Below are positions 58,212-64,000 of a DNA stretch of 64,000 bases, in pieces. The stretch covers positions 558,001 to 622,000 of the forward strand of contig JAGKQI010000052.1 of NCBI GenBank assembly GCA_018806915.1, given 5' to 3'. Each line of letters opens with the position of its first letter. Within the stretch, counting starts at the first letter, position 1. This DNA comes from Phytophthora colocasiae. Its lineage: Eukaryota > Oomycota > Peronosporomycetes > Peronosporales > Peronosporaceae. A program made the position numbers and the translations under genes. The notes under the pieces were generated by a model. The model had not been told where the DNA came from. It ran no database searches and was given only the letters and a program-made list of their open reading frames with translations.

Positions 58212-60422
58212 ATGGCGACCGCGGACGTTCCGCTAGCGCCTTACGACGACGGCAGCTCCACCGAGAGTGAGTATTACTACGAACCAACAGAGGAAGGAGC
58301 AACAGCAGTAGCTGATACGTGGGAACACGAGGATCAAGCACAGGAGACGCCACACAGCCAAGAAAATACAGTGATAAAACTTGAGCCCATTGACAATGAC
58401 ACAGTGCAACAAGCCACGAAGAATATAGCACCACCTGAAGGCAGTGAATGGAGCCATGGAGCAGTAGCTACAGTTTATACTAATGCGGTAGAGCAAGCAC
58501 TCGCTATGGCTCGAGATTTTGCAGATACTCAGCGAGAACCGTCGACGGACGATACAATCAACAGCAATACGTCGCCGAAATGTAGCGAACTGGAGGAGGG
58601 TGAGGAAGTGGAATCTAATGTGATTTCACTTAAAAGTGTCAAGAACCCCACGCCTCCTGCGTCAATTACAAAAAAAGTAGCGACGGGGTTAAGAAATCCA
58701 CCACGGGAAGTTGCAGTTCCAGTAGAGATGGAAGGAGAGCTTGCAGTTGCTAGACCGCAGTGGAAACCTGGTCAAAAGAGTCCGAGGGAGAGTAAGAAGA
58801 TTCAACCGAAGACTGTAACGCCATTGCAACGCGAAAAAAGCACGGCGAGGTATGAATCGACTTCTAGTCGGAGAACAGAGCACAACACAAGTTGTCGAGG
58901 CAGGTCGTCATCAATTCATCCGAGGAAACGTAGCAGATCACCATCAACGCGTCGAAGAACTCGCAGCAGATCGCCAGACCGGTGTCATCGCAGTCGATCA
59001 CCAGCTCGTCATAGAAGCAGTCCGCCAAGGCCTCGCGTGGAGTATGACAACCGCAGAGAACGGTATTCACCGCCCAGAGATTATTCCAGACGAAGCCGAA
59101 GAAGATCCCCTCTACGAAGACGATCGCGATCACCGAGTCGACGGCGGTCGTTTTCAAGCGCGAGATATGTTTCAGATCGCAATGAAGGACGTGCGCCAAG
59201 CCCTCGGCAGCATTACGATTCAGAAAGGAGAGGATACCGGAGATCCCGTAGTCCATCGCCGCCCAGAGCGTATCATGATCGCTTTCGAAGCAGAAGTCGA
59301 AGTCCAGAACGAAGCCGTGATCACTTTCGAAGCAAAAGTCGGAGCCGAGAACAAAGTCGTGGTCAAAACGATCACCATCCCGACTTTGGATATGATCATA
59401 ATGAAAGTTATGAGCGGAATGTGCGTTGCCCCAGTCCTCGAAGATCTGAACCTCGACAGACGCAATGCCAAACCAGAGGAGAGTACTCTTGGTATACCAA
59501 GGACGATCATTTCTCAGCTCAACGATGGGGGCGTGAGGAGAGAAGTGCTGGACCAAGTTTAAGTAGACCACGACTTCAAGAGCCATTACCACATCAACCA
59601 ACACACCATAGCGTGGCTATTCCAACTGCCAACCTCAGCGACACCAAGACTTCGACGAAAAGTCCGAGGGACCCCCGTGTCAGACCGCAAGTGAATGAAT
59701 TCTCTCATGATCCCAAGAACAAGCCCGAGTTTGCCCATTACTCTCCTTTTCAGCGAAGAGTGTTCAAGTTGAAATTGCAGGAAGCCGATGCGGACGAAGC
59801 AGCTGCGAGAGGCTTTTGGACTGTGCAAGACAAGAGTTTTTACGAGCGTCGCAGACAGAATATGGCGGAAGACCGGGCGAAATTAATGATGGAAAACCTG
59901 GAGCTTTTCGAGCAGGAATACAACTCGACGTTTGTGACTAGCGCTGATGTACAAAGATATCAGGCCGATCGAAGCTTTGCCAAGAGAGTGTCCAAGTTTA
60001 AGCGGAAACAGGAGTCATTACAAGAGCAAAACAACCTGTTTTTATCGACTGAAAAGCAGGATGAGCTGTGGCGACAGCTAACAAGGGAGCGAGAGTCGCT
60101 GATCGCAGAAAACTCCGTCATGTATCACAAAGTGATGAAGGACTCGGTGGAGCCACTGGCCCAGTGTAATGGCAGAGCACCGAGTTCTTCCAATGCGCAC
60201 CACAACGGCAAGCCATCGCACAGTGGAAGTGACGGGAATATTTACGACAGTCAACCTCATATTAGACGAACCATGCAGATGCATCGCCGCCGCGAGTCTG
60301 CTGCTTATAGTTCTATAAGTACGCGAGTTGTTGCTGGTGCTGCCCTCAAGCTTTCGAGTACGAATGGGCGTGACGACTTCAAGATCCCTCCAGCAATCGC
60401 TGGCAATACGACGTGGTATTGA
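58212..60422 (+). CDS. Arginine/serine-rich (SR-related) nuclear protein
   Basis: A 736-residue protein starting at the first in-frame ATG (58212); the frame is open 48 bases further upstream but without an ATG. Residues 1-150 are acidic. Residues 230-420 are a dense RS domain with many RSRSP, SRSPSRRR and RSPSPPR blocks. Residues 505-640 are a charged, probably helical region (YSPFQRRVFKLKLQE, FYERRRQNMAEDRAKLMMEN, LWRQLTRERESL). No RRM motif is visible, so it is not a classic SR splicing factor. RS domains of this type are phosphorylated by SRPK/CLK kinases and act in pre-mRNA processing in nuclear speckles. The molecular partner is unknown. No frame breaks occur over 2.2 kb, which indicates a gene under selection. 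Codon use matches the neighbouring host genes. Confidence 0.85.
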   Translation: MATADVPLAPYDDGSSTESEYYYEPTEEGATAVADTWEHEDQAQETPHSQENTVIKLEPIDNDTVQQATKNIAPPEGSEWSHGAVATVYTNAVEQALAMARDFADTQREPSTDDTINSNTSPKCSELEEGEEVESNVISLKSVKNPTPPASITKKVATGLRNPPREVAVPVEMEGELAVARPQWKPGQKSPRESKKIQPKTVTPLQREKSTARYESTSSRRTEHNTSCRGRSSSIHPRKRSRSPSTRRRTRSRSPDRCHRSRSPARHRSSPPRPRVEYDNRRERYSPPRDYSRRSRRRSPLRRRSRSPSRRRSFSSARYVSDRNEGRAPSPRQHYDSERRGYRRSRSPSPPRAYHDRFRSRSRSPERSRDHFRSKSRSREQSRGQNDHHPDFGYDHNESYERNVRCPSPRRSEPRQTQCQTRGEYSWYTKDDHFSAQRWGREERSAGPSLSRPRLQEPLPHQPTHHSVAIPTANLSDTKTSTKSPRDPRVRPQVNEFSHDPKNKPEFAHYSPFQRRVFKLKLQEADADEAAARGFWTVQDKSFYERRRQNMAEDRAKLMMENLELFEQEYNSTFVTSADVQRYQADRSFAKRVSKFKRKQESLQEQNNLFLSTEKQDELWRQLTRERESLIAENSVMYHKVMKDSVEPLAQCNGRAPSSSNAHHNGKPSHSGSDGNIYDSQPHIRRTMQMHRRRESAAYSSISTRVVAGAALKLSSTNGRDDFKIPPAIAGNTTWY

Positions 60423-60898
60423 GCCCGTGAAGCTGTAGATAGGATAGGTATGGTCGAGTCGGAAGACACATTATAGCGTTAAATCAAGCATACAATATTG
60501 AAGGAAAAAAATACTCAGGGTGCGTGATCATTCCTGCTGTTCCACGAAAAGGATTTGATCACTGAGCACAGTACAGTCAGCCTGGACACCACCATCGCTT
60601 TCCCTTATTTTCTTCACAGAATGTCTTGAGTTTTTCCTGGCTAAGTGTACTGTACTTGCACGTTCGTCTTGCGCTCACAGCAAAACAGAGTGGGTATCTG
60701 TACGAGATTCAGTCATCTAGGAAGTTGGACACCAAGGTTACGTTCAATGCAAAGACGAATCTGGTACATGTATGCGAGTTAGATTCGGTTCTAGAAATCA
60801 TATTCACAAGAGATACGGATTCAGCCATCTCGGATTCCGATACGTAACCAACTCGTCTTCTTGTTCAAAGCTTTTCTCCGCAAATGCCCAGCACCTAC
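60423..60898. other. Intergenic region between the SR gene and the effector candidate
   Basis: No gene supported. A 73-codon frame at 60626-60847 begins at TTG and has no motif. The 3' end signals of the SR gene presumably lie in the first 100 bases, but no clear signal can be named. Confidence 0.5.
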
Positions 60899-60914
60899 TC
60901 ATTTCTCGATTTCC
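60899..60914 (+). promoter_or_regulatory. Oomycete core promoter (initiator plus FPR-like) of the effector candidate
   Basis: TCATTTC at 60899-60905 matches the oomycete initiator TCAYTYY. CGATTTCC at 60907-60914 fits the flanking promoter region consensus at seven of eight positions. It lies 54 bp upstream of the ATG, a normal 5' UTR length in oomycetes. Confidence 0.6.
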
Positions 60915-60952
60915 TGCCGTAAGTCAAAATCACCAGAAGCGTCTTAGCCACC

Positions 60953-61237
60953 ATGCGTGTGGCGAACGTATTGAGCATTTTGGGACTAGTTTTCATGCTG
61001 ATAATGGTTACCGAAGCCTTTGAGACTACCGAGGAGGTCAAGAATGGTCTAGTGATTTCTGATACCCGCCATTTGTTTGGCTTCACTGCAGACCAAGAGG
61101 AAAGGCGGGGCGGCGGACCAGCAACCGGTACTGACCATAGCAATTCGCACGCGTGGAGGAATTTCAAGGCTTGGTTCAAGAAAACGTTTTTCTTTTGGCG
61201 GAAACGGGAACAAACACGCAGACTGCGCAGTTACTAA
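60953..61237 (+). CDS. Small secreted RXLR-like effector candidate
   Basis: A 94-residue protein. Start ATG 60953 sits in a strong context (GCCACCATGC). Residues 1-22 form a signal peptide (hydrophobic LSILGLVFMLIMV, cleavage likely after TEA). Residues 39-42 are R-H-L-F, in the place where RXLR motifs occur (30-60 residues in), with Phe instead of the last Arg. Residues 47-51 are D-Q-E-E-R, a good dEER motif. The mature C-terminus is short (about 43 residues), basic and aromatic (WRNFKAWFKKTFFFW), and too small for a full WY domain. RXLR proteins are secreted from haustoria and enter host cells; variants at the fourth position are known in downy mildews and some Phytophthora. A canonical initiator lies upstream. 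The effector role is inferred. Confidence 0.65.
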   Translation: MRVANVLSILGLVFMLIMVTEAFETTEEVKNGLVISDTRHLFGFTADQEERRGGGPATGTDHSNSHAWRNFKAWFKKTFFFWRKREQTRRLRSY

Positions 61238-61411
61238 GTCGGTTTATCAAGAAGTCGAACTACAATTTGGTTTACCATTTTGCACTCTGTAGAGTCTTAA
61301 CTAGTTTGCTTCAAGAACAACTTCCATATTCATTTTGAGCGGAAAACTGCATCTGCAAACGATAATACATGTCCTACCCAGTAGTACTGTACTGAATCCT
61401 AGAATCCCCTT

Positions 61412-62572
61412 TTACAGTGCGCTGTGTACTGTTTTGGTGCTCCCCACAAGTACATCAAGCTCCTTGATAATCGACTGCACAATGACCGCGGCAGATTTCT
61501 CCTGCGCGAATCCAGGGGATTGACCTGACCACATCGACGAGAAAGCTCCATCTCCTCTAGCTTCAGCAGCTTTCTTGAGCGCTCCTAGAGGTGCTCCAGC
61601 AGTTGGAAATTCCGGCGCAGCAGCGCACATCGGACCAAGATCCTTCATTAAACGAGTGACGAATCCTCGAGCAGGTCGACCAGAGAAAACATTCGTGATC
61701 TCTGTCTCCAGGTCGTTCTCAGTAGCAGTTCGTTTCAGCATTTTGCGGTGCAAAGTAGACGTGTTTATTTCGTCGGAAAGAAGGAAAACTGTTCCCATTT
61801 GCACCGCCGCCGCACCAAGAGCACTAGCGGCTAAAACGCCACGAGCATCTCCAATTCCACCCGATGCAATCACTGGAATGTTCACTGCGTCCACAATTTG
61901 AGGAACCAACGACATCGTTCCAATTTGAACAGGAAAGTCCATGGAGCTGTTGCGGTACTGTTCACTGTTCCTTGGTACGTCTTCTCCAGGTAAAAAGACA
62001 GCACGATGACCACCTGCTTCGATTCCCTGAGCGATGACAGCATCACATCCTCGCTCTTCGAGCCACATTGCTTCACGTACTGTAGTGGCTGAGGAAATTA
62101 CAAATGCTCCAGTAGCTTTAACGCCTTGTAGCATTTGTGGCGATGGAAGGCCGAAATGGAAGCTCACGACCTCAGGTTTAAGCTCACGAACCAACTCTAG
62201 ACTCTTTTCGTCGAATGGCATTCGTAGTGCCCCCTTGGCTGTCAACTGAGTCAAGTCGGCGTCATATTCTTTGTAATATGGTGCGAGGATATCCTGCCAC
62301 TGTTTATCGGCCTGCGGATTAGCAGTAGGCAATGTGTGGCAGAAGAAGTTGAGGTTGACAGGAGCCGATAAATCCTTCGTAGCTAAGCGGAAATGGTGAA
62401 CATGTTCTCGTACAGAGTCAGGGGACAATAACGCACAGGGAATGGCACCCAGACCTCCTCCACGGGCGACAGCAATGGCGAGGTCGCTAGCTTGAACACC
62501 AGCCATGGGAGATTGGAACAGCGGTGCACGCAGCCCGAGCCGTTGAATAACCCGGAGGTCGCGCCACGCCAT
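61412..62572 (-). CDS. Nitronate monooxygenase (2-nitropropane dioxygenase family)
   Basis: A 386-residue FMN-dependent TIM-barrel enzyme that oxidises alkyl nitronates (such as propionate 3-nitronate) to carbonyl compounds and nitrite, a detoxification reaction. Family motifs are all present: PLFQSPMAG at the N-terminus, GGGLGAIP, FHFGLP, the AQGIEAGGHR block with the His regarded as catalytic in class I enzymes, IPVIASGGIGD for phosphate binding, AAAVQMGTVFLLSDE, and GRPARGF. Length is normal for the family. No targeting signal is evident, so it is probably cytosolic. It is convergent with the effector candidate (175 bp apart) and divergent from the membrane-protein gene. No break or missing residue is seen. 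Confidence 0.9.
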   Translation of the reverse strand: MAWRDLRVIQRLGLRAPLFQSPMAGVQASDLAIAVARGGGLGAIPCALLSPDSVREHVHHFRLATKDLSAPVNLNFFCHTLPTANPQADKQWQDILAPYYKEYDADLTQLTAKGALRMPFDEKSLELVRELKPEVVSFHFGLPSPQMLQGVKATGAFVISSATTVREAMWLEERGCDAVIAQGIEAGGHRAVFLPGEDVPRNSEQYRNSSMDFPVQIGTMSLVPQIVDAVNIPVIASGGIGDARGVLAASALGAAAVQMGTVFLLSDEINTSTLHRKMLKRTATENDLETEITNVFSGRPARGFVTRLMKDLGPMCAAAPEFPTAGAPLGALKKAAEARGDGAFSSMWSGQSPGFAQEKSAAVIVQSIIKELDVLVGSTKTVHSAL

Positions 62573-62614
62573 GGATAGATGCAGGTAGCACTTGTGCGAA
62601 ACGAAGAGAGATCC

Positions 62615-62621
62615 AAAGTGA
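62615..62621 (-). promoter_or_regulatory. Initiator of the nitronate monooxygenase gene
   Basis: On the minus strand TCACTTT matches the oomycete initiator TCAYTYY and lies 43 bp upstream of the ATG at 62572, the distance usual for oomycete genes. No TATA box is needed in this promoter type. Confidence 0.45.
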
Positions 62622-63410
62622 GTGATACGCCTAGGGGCGAGACTTGCCTTGATGAGTGACCTAGCGAGGAGCTGATTCGCTCGTCGATGGGATTTGCTTT
62701 GATCGTTTGGACTTCACGTCGTCAGAGGATGGAGATCGCCGAAAGAAGACGTCTACCTTCGTTTTTTTTTTTTTTCAACAGGTTTTGTGTCGATGACACG
62801 TTGCATCGCCACCCTGTTTCATCCAAATGTAGCAAAGTTTAGTTAATATTAAAGCCACATTCGTCAGTTCTGCGCTGCAAGTTGCAGACTCCTACACATC
62901 ATTGTTTGCGTAATGCAGGTACAGGTACAGGTACAGGTACACAAACAACGTCGTGGTTAGCTTATTGCACAGGTCACGCTTTGAAGATATTTTTTTTACA
63001 AACACGCACAGTTAGACAAATTGCTCACTCGTCGAGTGTGTAAGGACAGCTCCAAGGTGCGTGAAAACTATTGAAATGTGAGTACAGTACATGTGCGAAA
63101 CAGGCAAGCTACTCGATCAATCGATGCTCTCCACCCATTTCCTTTGCCTCATTCTGTCGCTGGAAGGTGGCGTAAAAGCAACACCGAGTCGACGACAGTG
63201 CAGCCAATCAATGTGACAAATTGTGAGGCCCAAACTCCGGAGAAGATGGCCTAGCAACGTTTTCTACTATATCGATTGCCAGTGGTAAAGGCAACTTGCA
63301 TCAATTCGCCACATCGATGACGAGCGGCGTCGTCATTGAGCCATTTACCGTTCGAAAAACGACATGGATACATTTCCCATCGAATAATTCTGAATCTAGA
63401 TGCACCGCTC
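62622..63410. other. Divergent intergenic region
   Basis: No gene supported. It separates two outward-facing promoters. It contains a run of 14 T (62762-62775) and a hexanucleotide microsatellite. A 87-codon frame at 63296-63559 overlaps the promoter of the next gene and lacks any motif. Confidence 0.5.
62916..62939. repeat. Hexanucleotide microsatellite (CAGGTA)4
   Basis: Four perfect tandem copies of CAGGTA in the intergenic region, followed by CACAAACAA. A candidate length polymorphism, with no coding role. Confidence 0.9.
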
Positions 63411-63414
63411 TGAT

Positions 63415-63487
63415 TGGCCATTCACACGTATCCATATCGCTTTTCGCAGGACAACGCTCCGCCTTCAACTTTCGCAGGTCTCACTTC
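63415..63487 (+). promoter_or_regulatory. CCAAT box (inverted) and initiator of the membrane-protein gene
   Basis: ATTGG at about 63413-63417 (an inverted CCAAT box) lies some 65 bp before TCACTTC at 63481-63487, which matches the initiator TCAYTYY. The initiator is 41 bp upstream of the ATG at 63528. This spacing supports that ATG as the true start. Confidence 0.5.
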
Positions 63488-63527
63488 AGATTACACCCGC
63501 AAAGCGGCAAAGAGCTTTTTCGCCCTA

Positions 63528-64000
63528 ATGAAGCGCGAGTTGCGTTCTGTGACGCTTAAAGCGTCCTCCCTAGCGCCTAAAAATGCGGGTAAAACCCGCT
63601 CCTGGCGACTCGGACCCATGCTGTTGCTCTACGCCGTGTTGTTCCTGTTCTTTGAGCTGCTTTTGTTCCAACACGCACATTTTTCCACTCGTCGTCGGCT
63701 TGTACAAGTCCCTGAAGACTCGGAACGCTTCGCCCTGTCACCTCCAGACCTTGAAGACGCTGATATTGCCAAGATCCAAGTGCCCCAGTGGATGACGGAC
63801 AAGGACAGTGAAGTGCCGACGCAGGAACGGGAACATTTGAGCTGGTTACATGCTGCGTGTATAGCTAAGAAGCAGGCAATTATCCCATGGCAACATGGAG
63901 CTGCTGAGTATTCGGAGCAGAAGCAACAGGAGGCAAATGTACTGGAGAGAGGGGACCCAAGAGTCATTGAACAATTGAAGAAATGTCCTGATGTGGACAT
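63528..64000 (+). CDS. Type II membrane protein, N-terminal part (cut by window edge)
   Basis: An open frame of 157 codons running off the right edge, from ATG 63528 (the first ATG after an in-frame stop at 63411-63413). Residues 1-29 are basic and cytosolic (RSWRLGPM at the end). Residues 30-48 are a single hydrophobic segment (LLLYAVLFLFFELLLF). A basic RRR flank and a stem-like charged region follow. This is the shape of a signal-anchored Golgi or ER protein, often a glycosyltransferase, but the catalytic region lies outside the window and no family motif is visible. A possible start at 63618 would remove most of the cytosolic tail. Function unknown. Confidence 0.7.
   Translation, partial: MKRELRSVTLKASSLAPKNAGKTRSWRLGPMLLLYAVLFLFFELLLFQHAHFSTRRRLVQVPEDSERFALSPPDLEDADIAKIQVPQWMTDKDSEVPTQEREHLSWLHAACIAKKQAIIPWQHGAAEYSEQKQQEANVLERGDPRVIEQLKKCPDVD

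Noticed and set aside
58852..59604. 236- and 246-codon frames overlapping the SR gene
   Set aside because: Shadows of the Arg/Ser-rich repeats, whose codon pattern keeps other frames open.
60626..60847. 73-codon plus-strand frame between the SR gene and the effector candidate
   Set aside because: Starts at TTG; the nearest ATG is followed at once by a stop in its own frame.

Overview
The window looks like nuclear DNA from a plant-pathogenic oomycete (Phytophthora, downy mildew or a relative). The support is: a small secreted protein with an RXLR-dEER-like leader; oomycete-type initiator core promoters (TCAYTYY) 40-55 bp upstream of compact, intron-free reading frames; and Ty3/gypsy, mariner and hAT remnants of kinds common in these genomes. 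The species cannot be named from the sequence alone. About 58 kb of the 64 kb is repeat-derived, and only four credible host genes are visible, all in the last 6 kb.

Bases 1-43163 are one head-to-tail tandem array with a period of 1055-1059 bp. There are about 40 forward-oriented copies, running off the left edge. Read on the minus strand, each unit is a retrotransposon scrap: an LTR-like non-coding segment with three CCAAT boxes exactly 31 bp apart, the gag N-terminus, the gag core in inverted orientation, and a CCHC zinc knuckle followed by a stop. The last forward unit is split by an 880-bp deletion derivative of a mariner-type transposon (42040-42919, TA target duplication). The array then flips: 43164-44140 is a truncated unit in the opposite orientation.

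Bases 44141-58211 are a transposon graveyard. They hold a degenerate tRNA-like sequence, a coiled-coil pseudogene, and a structurally complete Ty3/gypsy element on the minus strand (45943-52310) with 413-bp LTRs, AACCT target duplications, a polypurine tract and PR-RT-RH-IN order, but broken by frameshifts. A gene-poor stretch follows. Next comes a hAT-type BED-finger pseudogene, then a 1391-bp element with CACACC termini that sits between two same-length, seemingly identical 444-bp direct repeats. The second of these repeats supplies the sequence immediately upstream of the first host gene.

Bases 58212-64000 hold the host genes: an arginine/serine-rich (SR-related) nuclear protein (+), a 94-residue secreted RXLR-like effector candidate (+), a nitronate monooxygenase (-), and the start of a type II membrane protein (+) that runs off the right edge. 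The last two are divergently transcribed. No operon-like linkage is expected or seen. The likely functional theme is an effector candidate and housekeeping genes at the edge of a large satellite and transposon block, a common layout in gene-sparse oomycete regions.
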